DNA of 46,517 bases from Corallococcus sp. CAG:1435 (GCA_000433775.1 HF998487.1:803-47319), one strand, 5' to 3'. Positions 6,629-15,069 are shown, counted from the stretch's first letter. Translations and numbers: made by a program. Notes: generated by a model from the sequence alone, not told the origin.

Positions 6629-7489
6629 TTACTTTTTGTAAAACGCCAAGCCGACAAGCCCTTTTCCAAGGTGAGCGCCAATGATTGGCGAAAGCAAACG
6701 GCGTCGTATTTGCAAATCGGGAAATGCCAGCAACAGCATATCCTGCAAAGCGAGAGAATTTTTATCTTCGTCGGCATGCATAATGTACACCGCTTTGCTG
6801 TTTTCGTCGTGTGTTTCCGTAAACAAATCCACAAAGTATTTCAACGCTTTCCTCATACCGTGCGTGGTCGTACTCATTTGCAACGAACCGTCTTCTTTTA
6901 CGGCTATCACCGGTTTGAAATTGAGAACACCGCCTATTACTGCAACTGTTGCGCTTATTCTGCCGCCACGTTTCAAAGCGTTGAGGTCGTCTACAACGCC
7001 TGTGGTTGTAATGTGCGAGCGAGCGGCAAGCAAACTTTCTTTGTTTTGCTCAATGGAAAGTCCATTGTTACGATTTTCAATCATCTTTTCACACAATAAC
7101 CCCATTCCTACCGTCGCCTGCAACGAGTCGACAGGAATAAAGTCCACATCGGGATACTTTTCCTTCAACGTTTCCGATGCATGACATGCCGACATATAGG
7201 TGGAAGACAATTTACTTGACAGGCACAAATACAACACTGAATATCCGTTTTTAAGCGTTTCGTCAAAATAATTTTCGTAAAAAGCAGGCGTAATCTGACT
7301 GGTTTTGATTGCAATCCCCTGCTTTACATACTGGTAAAACTCTATCGGATTCATTCCTTCGTCGGAATCGGTGTAGAGGTAGGATTTGCCGTCGATTATA
7401 AATTCCATAGGCACCAGCCCGACACTGTCCCCCGCAATTTCATGCAAAACATCGCCCGATACGTCCATAAAAAGTTTGTACTGTTTCAT
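6629..7489 (-). CDS. DegV family fatty-acid-binding protein
   Basis: A 286-residue DegV-family protein. These bind a fatty acid and supply it to the FakA kinase in Bacillota. Family hallmarks are the N-terminal V-x-S-G-D-V strand, I-K-T-S-Q-I-T-P-A-F-Y near residue 80, and C-L-S-S-K-L-S-S-T-Y. The start at 7489 is preferred because AAAGAGGT precedes it. It diverges from a TetR-type regulator, which may control it. No fakA is visible in the window. Confidence 0.9.
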   Translation of the reverse strand: MKQYKLFMDVSGDVLHEIAGDSVGLVPMEFIIDGKSYLYTDSDEGMNPIEFYQYVKQGIAIKTSQITPAFYENYFDETLKNGYSVLYLCLSSKLSSTYMSACHASETLKEKYPDVDFIPVDSLQATVGMGLLCEKMIENRNNGLSIEQNKESLLAARSHITTTGVVDDLNALKRGGRISATVAVIGGVLNFKPVIAVKEDGSLQMSTTTHGMRKALKYFVDLFTETHDENSKAVYIMHADEDKNSLALQDMLLLAFPDLQIRRRLLSPIIGAHLGKGLVGLAFYKK

Positions 7490-7642
7490 TTCAACCTCTT
7501 TCGCTAAATTTGACTTTACATAAATTAGTCGGTGTGATATCATTCAGATATTACAACTGTAAAGACCGTGATTATTATACTCATAGATTACATTTATGAA
7601 AACATTTTACATCACGTTGTTTACAAAAAGGGGGGATTTGTA
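7490..7642. promoter_or_regulatory. Divergent control region of degV and tetR
   Basis: A 153-bp A+T-rich region between the two start codons. It contains a short palindrome TTACA-AC-TGTAA near 7551-7562 that could be the TetR-family operator; no promoter with good spacing is obvious on either strand. The operator assignment is inference from the divergent arrangement. Confidence 0.4.
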
Positions 7643-8194
7643 ATGTCCGAACACAACACTTCGGGGCTTACCCTACACAACGAAAATACAAAAAAACTCA
7701 CAAGACAGTGCTTGCAGGAAGCACTTATTATACTTTTGGAAAAGAAAAAATTTGAAGAAATTTCCGTTACAGACATCTGCAAAAAAGCAGGTGTTTCCCG
7801 TATGGCATTTTACAGCAACTTTCTTTCCAAAGAAGAACTTTTCAAACACATTGTAACCACCCTCAACAGCGACTTTATTTCCGCCGTCGGCACGCCCTTT
7901 TCTTCCGTTACAGATTACAACTGGTATTTACATTTTTTCAGCGTAATGACGGAAAACCGCAATACGGTAAAAATTGTTTTTAGCGCCGACAAATATCAAT
8001 ACCTTGACACTATCAATAAAATTGTGCTTGCAAACAAACACATACGTTCCGAAACGGAAAAATTCGAACGGCTTATGTGGACGGGCGCTATTGTCAACAC
8101 AATAATTTACTGGCTAGACTACGGCATGAAACAAAGCGCAGAAGAGTTGGCGACAATCTGCTTTCAAAAACTAAACGGACTTGTCTGCCCTTAA
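7643..8194 (+). CDS. TetR/AcrR family transcriptional regulator
   Basis: A 183-residue regulator. Residues about 18-65 form the TetR HTH: T-R-Q-C-L-Q-E-A-L-I-I-L-L-E-K-K-K-F-E-E, then V-T-D-I-C-K-K-A-G-V-S-R-M-A-F-Y-S-N-F and S-K-E-E-L. The C-terminal part is a divergent ligand domain with a late W-T-G-A-I-V-N-T-I-I-Y-W-L-D-Y-G-M helix typical of the family. The start ATG 7643 follows a G-rich ribosome site (GGGGGG). It is divergent from degV and may respond to a fatty acid or related lipid; this is inference only. Confidence 0.9.
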   Translation: MSEHNTSGLTLHNENTKKLTRQCLQEALIILLEKKKFEEISVTDICKKAGVSRMAFYSNFLSKEELFKHIVTTLNSDFISAVGTPFSSVTDYNWYLHFFSVMTENRNTVKIVFSADKYQYLDTINKIVLANKHIRSETEKFERLMWTGAIVNTIIYWLDYGMKQSAEELATICFQKLNGLVCP

Positions 8195-9055
8195 TGGAAT
8201 TAACGGAAATTTTAATAAAGCCATTGCGAATGTACAAAGCAATCTTTGTTTGAAGTGCAATGGCAACCGTTGCGCTCTATCGCACGATTCTTTTACTCGC
8301 ACTACCTTGTCAAAAGCGGCTGACGTCCCAAATTGCCTACAACAATTTTACGCCTAAAAACTGCGTAAGTTTCAAAAAATCTTTACAGGCTTTGCCTGCC
8401 GTCAAACAACTTATTTCCGACTGTCGCAGCAAAATACTCAAAGACATTTTTGTCGGTCACGGTAATTCTTGCAAAAAACGCATTAAATTTCAGCAATAAC
8501 AATTTTTCGTAATGATTTGCAAAAAACACAAACTGTTGCGTTTGTAACAAACAGCATAAATTTGATTATAAATTACTGTGCCGTTACTTGGCACCGATTG
8601 TTTTGACACCGCTACTTCCTAACAGTAACTTTGTGAGTGAGTGCAGTAGATATAATAATAATCAAGTAAAAATCACTACTTTACTATTGCTTTTGACTCT
8701 TACGACAAACATCCACCTGCCCAAAACAGCAACTTAAAACCTGAAAGTACGGTACCCGACAAATTTTTTGCAAGCAAATTGTAAAAAAACCTGTTTGTAA
8801 CGCTAAATCTGATGTACAACACACGAAAAGGGACTGTTTCAACTACCTTATTTCACACAACAGCTTATGCTGCATGATTTTTGTTATTACCACAAAAAAC
8901 TGTACATCAAATATCTTTTAGAAAGTCGTAGTAAGCCAGTGCTAGACATACTACCTGTAATTCTGATGTACAACACACAAAAAGACTGTTTCAACTACAA
9001 TATTACAAACAGCAAATAGAGCATGATTTTTGTTGTTACCACAAAAAACTGCGCA
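8195..9055. other. Gene-poor region with hairpin and tandem duplication
   Basis: No credible gene. Contents are a compound hairpin at 8220-8264 just after tetR, about 500 bp of A+T-rich sequence with no recognisable element, and a tandem duplication starting at 8809 that copies the 3' end of the YgjP-like gene. Confidence 0.65.
8220..8264. other. Compound hairpin after tetR
   Basis: Outer arms GCCATTGC (8220-8227) and GCAATGGC (8257-8264) are perfect, and an inner perfect stem ACAAAG/CTTTGT (8234-8249) lies between them with a CAAT loop. There is no T-run, so it is not a classical terminator. It could be an RNA end structure or a remnant of a small mobile repeat. Confidence 0.6.
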
Positions 9056-9112
9056 TCAAATATCTTTCAGAAAGTCGTAGTAAACCAGTGCTTCAACATA
9101 CTGCCTGTATTG
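8809..9112. repeat. Decayed tandem duplication of about 154 bp
   Basis: Copy A (8809-8962) and copy B (8963 to about 9112) both begin CTGATGTACAACACAC and share G-C-A-T-G-A-T-T-T-T-T-G-T-T, then CCACAAAAAACTG, then CATCAAATATCTTT and AGAAAGTCGTAGTAA. Copy B includes the last codons of the YgjP-like gene. Copy A still encodes a matching end, Y-Y-D-F-L-K-D-I-stop, but is detached from the gene. Confidence 0.85.
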
Positions 9113-9757
9113 CGGAATATGGTTTGAAACCGCATTCCAAAAAGATGCGTCATGCCCTTCGTACAAGAAGTGACAAAAAGCATGCACAATGAGGTAGCGT
9201 TGCAAATTTTCCGGCAACTGACAAATGCGAAAATCAAAGGTAATTATTCTGTCTCGAGGGTTGGAACATTTAAGCCATCCGTTGGACAGGTTTTTGAATT
9301 CTATTTTTGTGGGACACAACGAAACAAAGCACCCGAACTTGGACACTTCCGTAGATATGTTTTGCAATGACAATTTTTTAACAAATGATCGCAATGCTTT
9401 AAGCCGCAATTCCTTTGATGCGTAGTATTTTTCCGGCACACACACCTTGTCGCCATCCAAAAAGCACCGACTTTCCGCTGTTTGCACCACCTCAAAGGTA
9501 TTTCCTGCCAACAAACATTTTTTTCCGCAAAACATCTGTGCCACAACGCTGTCGGGGTTGTTTACTCGGCTTTTGCCTGCGTTGCAACTTTCCTTTGAAA
9601 AACTTTTCCTTCGGGAATTTATCCACTCACGTTTGTCCGAAACACGTTGTTTAATTTCTTCCAACGTCATTTTTCTGAAAGCCGTAACCTTAACGACGTC
9701 TTTTTCAACCTTTATGGAAAATATTTTTTTGTTAGTTCGGCAGACTACTACTTTCAT
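9056..9757 (-). CDS. YgjP-like metallopeptidase homologue, active site lost
   Basis: A member of the YgjP/DUF45 family of zinc hydrolases. The core from K-V-V-V-C-R-T-N-K-K through the C-terminal Y-L-I-V-H-A-F-C-H-F-L-Y-E-G-H-D-A-S-F-W aligns with the family pattern V-x-H-E-L-x-H-x5-H-x3-F-W. The zinc-binding histidines are kept but the catalytic glutamate is alanine (H-A-F-C-H). The family R-W-G-S-C-S motif has become G-W-L-K-C-S. I give the start at the ATG at 9757 where the family core begins; a GTG at 9826 extends it by 23 codons. Neither has a ribosome site. It is probably an inactive or decaying homologue. Confidence 0.7.
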   Translation of the reverse strand: MKVVVCRTNKKIFSIKVEKDVVKVTAFRKMTLEEIKQRVSDKREWINSRRKSFSKESCNAGKSRVNNPDSVVAQMFCGKKCLLAGNTFEVVQTAESRCFLDGDKVCVPEKYYASKELRLKALRSFVKKLSLQNISTEVSKFGCFVSLCPTKIEFKNLSNGWLKCSNPRDRIITFDFRICQLPENLQRYLIVHAFCHFLYEGHDASFWNAVSNHIPQYRQYVEALVYYDFLKDI

Positions 9758-9846
9758 AACATTCTGTTTATCACATTTTGCGTGTTTAATTTTGTCTAAG
9801 TTTTGCAAAATTTTGCCGAAAATCACAAAAACTCACAAAAATACAG

Positions 9847-9867
9847 ATACTATGTTACAAATAGTAT
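9847..9867 (+). repeat. Dispersed 21-bp palindrome, copy 2
   Basis: ATACTAT-GTTACAA-ATAGTAT, with perfect 7-bp arms. It ends 9 bp before the -35 box of the padR-like gene. Confidence 0.8.
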
Positions 9868-9876
9868 TATTAGATA

Positions 9877-9905
9877 TTGACAAATCGTTGGCAATAACGT
9901 AAAAT
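9877..9905 (+). promoter_or_regulatory. Promoter of the membrane PadR gene
   Basis: TTGACA at 9877-9882 and TAAAAT at 9900-9905 with a 17-bp spacer. The leader would be only about 16 nt and begins almost at the AAGGAGG ribosome site (9912-9918). Confidence 0.8.
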
Positions 9906-9927
9906 TGTTGCAAGGAGGCACAGAATA

Positions 9928-11301
9928 ATGAGCGGAGATTTTTCGTTCCTTAAAGGCAACATCAATACCATTATATTGTGCTCGCTTTACGGAAAAGACG
10001 GAAAAAGCGGCGATAAGTACGGCTACGAAATTGCAAAAGAAATAAAGGAACGCACGGACAATAAATACGAAATCAAACAACCCACTTTGTATTCGTACCT
10101 TAAACGTTTGGAACAGCAACAACAGATTGAATCCTATTGGGGCACGGAGTCCAACGGCGGACGCAGACGTTACTACAAACTGACACCCAAAGGAAAACGG
10201 GATTGCGAACAGTTTATGGCGGAATGGGAATACCACAAGACAGTTTTAAGCACTCTTGTGGACACATCCGAAAACACGTTGGAAGTTTCGCAGGAGGACG
10301 TAACGCCACTGTTTGGCGAAAAACACAAACAGAAACCCCAAAAGCCAATCCGTTCGGCAGCAATAGACGAACAGGACGAAATTGCACGTCAACTTGACGC
10401 ACTGATAGGAAAAACACAGGAAGAGTCGGAGCCTTATTCGGACGTTAAGCAACAAGAAAAACAGGTAATCTACGAAGAGCAGGAAGCCCCCGCTTATGTT
10501 GAGGAAGAACCTGCACCTCAACCGCAGGAAACCGTCGTTGCCACCACTGCCGTTGAAACGGTAGAAGAAAAGGAAGACCACAAATCCAAGTTTGATGTAA
10601 ACCAGGACGATGCCGAAGACTTTTTGCTGAAATTCGAAGAGCGCGCTCGCTCTGTTTCCGCAAGCAGAGAAACGCCCGAATCGGAATCCAGCGAAAACTA
10701 TCAACATGTATTGATGAAAGTTGTTGGCGATCAGTTGGACGAAATGCAGCAGTTCAGCAACGAACAGCAGGAAGGTGCGCAAAAGTACTACACCGATCAC
10801 CCTGTTGCGTTGGAAGACGTTGCAGAAAGCATGGCAAAAGAAGGAATAAGAATGCGCATCTACAACCATGCTTCCGCAAACTACAAGTCAAAAACGCTAA
10901 TGCCAAACGCAAGCATTTTGTGCAAAACGGCATGGTTGACTTTCGCCGTGGCTGCCGTATACTTTGCAATACTCATTTTCACGTCCATTGCCAACAACAA
11001 CTGGCAACCGTTTTTGATAACTCTTGCCGTGTTGGCTCTTTTCCCGATAGCGCTTACCTTTTACGCTTTGTACGATCCGTCCAGAAAGGAAAAACCCAAG
11101 TTTATGTTCGGACGGTTTCTGACGGCAACGGCTACCCTTGCGGCGATAATTGTTTTGTTTTCAATAGGACTGAGCATTATTGCCAAAATAGAACTCAACA
11201 ACTATGTTGCGGTATCAAAACAAATTCTCATTCCTACGGGAATAGCCATTTTGCTTCCCGTTTACGTCAGCATCTACAACTACTTTTACAAAAAGTACTG
11301 A
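9928..11301 (+). CDS. Membrane-anchored PadR-family regulator
   Basis: A 457-residue protein with an unusual layout. Residues 1-100 are a PadR winged helix (I-I-L-C-S-L-Y-G-K, G-Y-E-I-A-K-E-I, K-Q-P-T-L-Y-S-Y-L-K-R-L-E, then G-G-R-R-R-Y-Y-K-L-T-P-K-G). Residues about 110-325 are a long, acidic, Glu/Gln-rich, low-complexity linker. The C-terminus has four predicted membrane helices at about 334-354, 361-381, 397-419 and 434-451. Ordinary PadR proteins are about 110-180 residues and soluble. The start is fixed by AAGGAGG. It is monocistronic, with its own promoter and terminator. A membrane-tethered sensor that regulates transcription is the likely role; ligand and targets are unknown. Confidence 0.85.
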   Translation: MSGDFSFLKGNINTIILCSLYGKDGKSGDKYGYEIAKEIKERTDNKYEIKQPTLYSYLKRLEQQQQIESYWGTESNGGRRRYYKLTPKGKRDCEQFMAEWEYHKTVLSTLVDTSENTLEVSQEDVTPLFGEKHKQKPQKPIRSAAIDEQDEIARQLDALIGKTQEESEPYSDVKQQEKQVIYEEQEAPAYVEEEPAPQPQETVVATTAVETVEEKEDHKSKFDVNQDDAEDFLLKFEERARSVSASRETPESESSENYQHVLMKVVGDQLDEMQQFSNEQQEGAQKYYTDHPVALEDVAESMAKEGIRMRIYNHASANYKSKTLMPNASILCKTAWLTFAVAAVYFAILIFTSIANNNWQPFLITLAVLALFPIALTFYALYDPSRKEKPKFMFGRFLTATATLAAIIVLFSIGLSIIAKIELNNYVAVSKQILIPTGIAILLPVYVSIYNYFYKKY

Positions 11302-11893
11302 TTTCAATTTCAACACACTGTTCGAAACGCAATTGTTGACAAACACAATTAATGTAAAAAAGTATCCGTAAATCACGGATACTTTTTTTAATGATGCGTT
11401 TTTATGGCACGTGTAATTTGACATACTGTAATCTGAATAACCTTTCACATGGTTATTTTAATGTCAATTTTTGGGTAAAAGCAAAAGATTATATCGCAGG
11501 AAAAGAATGTCAAATTTCTCGAAATTACGAAAAGAAGGTTGAGTGCATCACCAACTAACCTGATGACTCTACAGCATAATTACGCTTAAGCATTATTTTG
11601 AAATACTATGTTTGCTCAAACAATGTTTTTTACTCAAATACGCCGCCCTTGCAACGCAAGAAACAATTTGTAGCTTGCCCTGTCTACCACTATTTTGCCT
11701 CGTAAACGGTAAACGCTTTTCAGAGTATTGGCTAGTAAACTGCAATCTTTTGCAAGGTTGCCCATTCTGTGGCATCTTTCGTAATTTTAACGTCAGAAAG
11801 TTCTTGCTCCGTCTTTCAATGTGCTGTATTGCTGATACAAAGACAACGACGTTACTATGTTAAACATATATTTTTATCAAATGACCATTGCCA
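11302..11893. other. Intergenic region between padR and rnhA
   Basis: Apart from the terminator at 11356-11388 I see no gene or recognisable element. Short open frames near 11600-11860 lack ribosome sites and family resemblance. Confidence 0.6.
11356..11388. terminator. Intrinsic terminator after the PadR gene
   Basis: Perfect 14-bp arms AAAAAAGTATCCGT (11356-11369) and ACGGATACTTTTTT (11375-11388), loop AAATC. A/T tracts on both sides make it potentially bidirectional. Confidence 0.95.
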
Positions 11894-12364
11894 CTATTCG
11901 TTGCTTTTAATGGTTGCAGAATGCGTCTTTTGATACTCTTCGATAGCGGCTTTTGCAAGTTTGTCGCACCGCTCGTTTAAAAGGTCGTCGGCATGCCCCT
12001 TGACTTTGACAAAAGTAACGCTGTGCTTTCCCATTTCAAAAAGCAAGGCTTTCCACAAATCGACGTTTTTCACCGGACTTTTAGATGCCGTTCGCCAACC
12101 GTTGTTTTGCCATGAAGTAACCCAATCGGAATTGAATGCGTCGACAACGTACTGCGAGTCGCTGTGCACAAGACATTGACAACTTTCTTTCAAAGTTCGC
12201 AATGCCTGAATGACAGCATACATTTCCATTCTGTTGTTGGTAGTTTCGCCATCGCTGCCGCTGATTTCCTTTTGTTTTCCTTTGTATTCCAGCACTGCCG
12301 CCCAACCGCCGACGCCGGGATTTCCAGAGCAAGCACCGTCTGTGTAGATTGTTACTTTTTTCAT
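11894..12364 (-). CDS. rnhA: Ribonuclease HI
   Basis: A 156-residue RNase H1 that degrades the RNA strand of RNA-DNA hybrids. The catalytic set is visible: D9 (Y-T-D-G-A-C-S-G-N-P-G), E47 (N-N-R-M-E-M), D69 (H-S-D-S-Q-Y-V), H124 (V-K-G-H-A) and D134 (N-E-R-C-D). The length is normal for bacterial RNase HI. Its promoter overlaps the divergent tRNA-Trp promoter. Confidence 0.95.
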   Translation of the reverse strand: MKKVTIYTDGACSGNPGVGGWAAVLEYKGKQKEISGSDGETTNNRMEMYAVIQALRTLKESCQCLVHSDSQYVVDAFNSDWVTSWQNNGWRTASKSPVKNVDLWKALLFEMGKHSVTFVKVKGHADDLLNERCDKLAKAAIEEYQKTHSATIKSNE

Positions 12365-12392
12365 ATTTTCACCGCTAATTTGCTGTAATTAT

Positions 12393-12421
12393 TTGACATT
12401 ATTTTCTTCTTTTATTATAAT
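12393..12421 (+). promoter_or_regulatory. tRNA-Trp promoter
   Basis: TTGACA (12393-12398), a 17-bp spacer and TATAAT (12416-12421), a full consensus. The -10 box overlaps that of rnhA on the other strand. Confidence 0.9.
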
Positions 12422-12442
12422 AAGAAAGCTAGCATTTTGCAA
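12414..12442 (-). promoter_or_regulatory. rnhA promoter
   Basis: On the minus strand TTGCAA (12437-12442), a 17-bp spacer and TATAAT (12414-12419). The -10 box shares four base pairs with the tRNA-Trp -10 box, so polymerase can occupy only one promoter at a time. Confidence 0.8.
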
Positions 12443-12461
12443 CGGAATTTGCAAAAAATTT

Positions 12462-12536
12462 AGGGGAGTGGCTCAACGGTAGAGCAACGGTCTCCAAAAC
12501 CGTCGGTTGCGTGTTCGAATCGCGTCTCCCCTGCCA
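12462..12536 (+). tRNA. tRNA-Trp (anticodon CCA)
   Basis: A full cloverleaf: acceptor AGGGGAG/CTCCCCT, D arm GCTC/GAGC, anticodon stem ACGGT/ACCGT with loop CTCCAAA (anticodon CCA), a 5-nt variable loop, T arm with TTCGAAT loop, discriminator G, and an encoded CCA end. It reads UGG. It has a consensus promoter upstream and a terminator directly downstream. Confidence 0.97.
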
Positions 12537-12538
12537 AA

Positions 12539-12565
12539 AGCAGTCTGTTTTCAGACTGCTTTTTT
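12539..12565 (+). terminator. Intrinsic terminator after tRNA-Trp
   Basis: Arms AGCAGTCTG (12539-12547) and CAGACTGCT (12552-12560) with a TTTT loop, followed by a T-run. Confidence 0.95.
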
Positions 12566-12808
12566 GTTTGTACGGTTACATTACAACGTACAATATTAGA
12601 TGCAGAAAAATTGAAGACCAGAAACTAATTGCTGTAATTTTTTAATACTTAAAACAACTTGACAATTAAACGAAATTTCCGACAATCGACAAACCAACAA
12701 ACAATGTAAAAGCAGTAACTTAACTGATAAAATTACTGTTATATACCGTTTCTATCTACAGGCAAACTGTACTCATCTGAATTTAAAAACATTGTAAAAC
12801 AACAAAAT

Positions 12809-12838
12809 AAAAGAGCAGAGATTTTTCTCTGCTCTTTT
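12809..12838 (-). terminator. Intrinsic terminator of rny
   Basis: Perfect 13-bp arms AAAAGAGCAGAGA (12809-12821) and TCTCTGCTCTTTT (12826-12838) around four T, just downstream of the rny stop codon on the minus strand. Confidence 0.9.
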
Positions 12839-12849
12839 ACTTTCCCATT

Positions 12850-14448
12850 CTATTTTGCAATGTCTACGCTGCGGGTTTCACGAATAACGTTGACTTTGAT
12901 TTGACCTGGATATTCCAATTCGCTTTCGATTTTTCTTGCAATGTCATGCGCCAGCAACACTGTTGTTTCGTCGTTGACCACTTCGGGTTTTACGATTATG
13001 CGAATTTCACGTCCCGCCTGTACGGCATAGGATTTCTGAACGCCGTTGAAAGAGTTTGCAATTTCTTCCAACTTTTCCAGACGTTTTACGTAGTTTTCAA
13101 CCGATTCACGCCTTGCTCCGGGTCTTGCTCCGCTGATAGCGTCGGCTGCAGCAACAATCACAGCCTCAACCGTCATCGGCTCTACGTCACCGTGGTGAGA
13201 TGCAATGCAGTTGACAACTTCCTTGCTTTCTTTGTACTTTTTGGCAATGTCGGCACCTATTTGCATGTGTGTGCCTTCGATTTCCTGGTCCACCGCTTTG
13301 CCTATGTCGTGAAGCAATGCGCCACGTTTTGCAAGGGCAACGTCCAAGCCGAGTTCCGATGCAAGCATTCCTGCAATGTAACTCACTTCAATAGAGTGAT
13401 TCAAAACATTTTGTCCGTAACTTGTGCGGTACTTCAATCTGCCCAACAATTTGATAAGTTCGGGATGCAAGCCGAATACCCCTGTATCGAAAGATGCGGC
13501 TTCGCCTGCGTCTTTAATGGTGATGTCAATGTCACGTTTGACTTTTTCCACCATTTCCTCGATGCGTGCCGGATGAATACGTCCGTCGGCAACGAGTTTT
13601 TCGATGGCAATGCGGGCAATTTGACGTCTTACCGGATCAAATCCCGAAAGGATGACAACTTCGGGGGTGTCGTCAATGATAAGTTCCACACCCGTGGCAT
13701 TTTCCAAAGCACGAATGTTTCGTCCTTCACGTCCTATGAGGCGTCCCTTCATTTCGTCGTTGGGAATGGCTACCGTTGTTACTGTGGCTTCGCTTACCTG
13801 TTCGCTGGCACAACGCTGAATTGCCGTAGCAATGATTTCACGGGCTTTCTGCTCGCCGTTTTCCTTGGCTTCGGTTTCAATCTTGCGAACCAGCCCGGCA
13901 GCGTCTTTGCGAGCGTCGGAAACCATCATATCCACAAGCATCTGCTTTGCTTCCTCACGGGTGAGGGCGGCAACTCTTTCCAATTCCAGACGCTTCTTTT
14001 CTTCGGATTTTTCCAATTCCTGTTGGCGTCTGGACAAATCCTGCTGCTTTTCGGTAATTTGCTTTTGCTGAACGTCTATCTGATCCAACTTTTTCAAAAA
14101 CATTTCTTCTTTTTTGTCCAATGCCTCTTCTTTTTGATGCATTCGGTTTTCCTGTTTCTGAAGTTCGCTGTTGCGTTCTCTGAACTGACGTTCTTGTTCG
14201 TTTTTTAACTTTTGAGTTTCTTCTCTTGCCTCTGCAATGGCTTCCTTTTTCAACGTTTTGGCTTCTTCTTTGGCAACGTCCAACATTGCGGACACCTGCT
14301 TCTGAGTTGTGCCAACTTGTTTGTTTCGGTAACTTCTATAAACTAATGCTCCTGCAACGCCGCCACCGCCAAGGCAGACAACGCAAACGAGGGGAATTAA
14401 CCAAGAAAATAAATCTGTTGAAGCAAGGAAGAACAATAACGTGGTCAT
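12850..14448 (-). CDS. rny: Ribonuclease Y
   Basis: A 532-residue membrane-anchored endoribonuclease that starts decay and processing of many mRNAs in Bacillota. The layout is typical: an N-terminal membrane helix (about 12-38), a long Glu/Lys/Gln-rich coiled coil (about 45-165), a KH domain ([12 protein letters not shown]), then an HD domain with L-L-H-D-I-G-K-A and S-H-H-G-D. The start ATG 14448 follows a very strong AAGGAGGAA (14456-14464). It lies downstream of recA on the same strand, as in Bacillus, but has its own promoter with an inverted repeat at the transcript start. Confidence 0.97.
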   Translation of the reverse strand: MTTLLFFLASTDLFSWLIPLVCVVCLGGGGVAGALVYRSYRNKQVGTTQKQVSAMLDVAKEEAKTLKKEAIAEAREETQKLKNEQERQFRERNSELQKQENRMHQKEEALDKKEEMFLKKLDQIDVQQKQITEKQQDLSRRQQELEKSEEKKRLELERVAALTREEAKQMLVDMMVSDARKDAAGLVRKIETEAKENGEQKAREIIATAIQRCASEQVSEATVTTVAIPNDEMKGRLIGREGRNIRALENATGVELIIDDTPEVVILSGFDPVRRQIARIAIEKLVADGRIHPARIEEMVEKVKRDIDITIKDAGEAASFDTGVFGLHPELIKLLGRLKYRTSYGQNVLNHSIEVSYIAGMLASELGLDVALAKRGALLHDIGKAVDQEIEGTHMQIGADIAKKYKESKEVVNCIASHHGDVEPMTVEAVIVAAADAISGARPGARRESVENYVKRLEKLEEIANSFNGVQKSYAVQAGREIRIIVKPEVVNDETTVLLAHDIARKIESELEYPGQIKVNVIRETRSVDIAK

Positions 14449-14472
14449 TATCTGATTCCTCCTTAATTTACA

Positions 14473-14489
14473 GTGAACACATAGTTCAC
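14473..14489. promoter_or_regulatory. Inverted repeat at the rny transcript start
   Basis: Perfect 6-bp arms GTGAAC and GTTCAC separated by ACATA. The predicted rny transcription start is at about 14490, so the repeat is either an operator over +1 or a hairpin at the extreme 5' end of the mRNA. Confidence 0.6.
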
Positions 14490-14496
14490 CTATATT

Positions 14497-14525
14497 ATTT
14501 TAATGAATTTAAAGCTATATGTCAA
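14497..14525 (-). promoter_or_regulatory. rny promoter
   Basis: On the minus strand TTGACA (14520-14525), a 17-bp spacer and TAAAAT (14497-14502). Confidence 0.8.
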
Positions 14526-15035
14526 TACCTATCGGTAAATAAAATGCAAAAATTTGGCATAAAAATAGTACAAAACAAAGGTTTACAACATCGAGTACGG
14601 AAATAACGCAAAATTTTGTTGTTACGTATATATTTTTGGAACACCCTACTGACGAAATATTTTTTCGGCATTATACAATATTCCAATTCTTAAAATGGCA
14701 AATTGTTGCAAACATTGACCTTTTGATTGTAAACAATCTGAAACAATAATAAAAATTCGTCTGAAAATAACAACAATCGAACCACTATGTGTGTAATAGT
14801 ATTTTATAGAATACTAAATTTCAAAGTAGTTCGTCGATTTTCGCAGGGCAGACAACAAAATAAAATTACATTTCCTTTTCTGAAAGTTGAAAATCGTTTA
14901 TCACTGTTGCAACGGCAATGTTTACGATTGGCAAAGATATGGCTTTTTCTCAAATTGTATTGCAGAAAATCACAAATTGTGTGTTGAGCAGTCGGAACAG
15001 CGGAAAAACAAAATCTTAGTTTTCATCTTAAATAA
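14526..15035. other. Intergenic region between rny promoter and recA terminator
   Basis: No gene is visible in this 510-bp A+T-rich stretch. Its only recognisable item is copy 3 of the dispersed palindrome at 14782-14802. Confidence 0.6.
14782..14802 (+). repeat. Dispersed 21-bp palindrome, copy 3
   Basis: CCACTAT-GTGTGTA-ATAGTAT. The outer two bases of the left arm differ from the consensus. It lies in the gene-free region between rny and recA. Confidence 0.7.
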
Positions 15036-15039
15036 TGCA

Positions 15040-15069
15040 AAAAGACACCGCTTGTTTGCGATGTCTTTT
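15040..15069 (-). terminator. Intrinsic terminator of recA
   Basis: On the minus strand AAAAGACATCGC and GCGGTGTCTTTT pair (one U-G) around AAACAA and are followed by a T-run; 40 bp downstream of the recA stop. Confidence 0.9.

Noticed and set aside
8260..8499. A 79-codon open frame after tetR
   Set aside because: Its start lies inside a hairpin arm, there is no ribosome site, and the product resembles nothing I know.
11609..11640. An eighth copy of the dispersed palindrome (AATACTATGTTTGC)
   Set aside because: The left arm matches, but no complementary right arm follows at the required distance.
12462..12536. A UGA suppressor or selenocysteine tRNA
   Set aside because: The anticodon is CCA and the arms are of normal length, so it is an ordinary tRNA-Trp.
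12901..14208. A long open frame antisense to rny
   Set aside because: It is created by codon bias on the opposite strand of a clear RNase Y gene, and its composition is implausible (Phe- and Cys-rich).
14473..14489. A LexA box before rny
   Set aside because: The GAAC and GTTC half-sites are 5 nt apart, not 4, and rny is not an SOS gene. I report it only as an inverted repeat.
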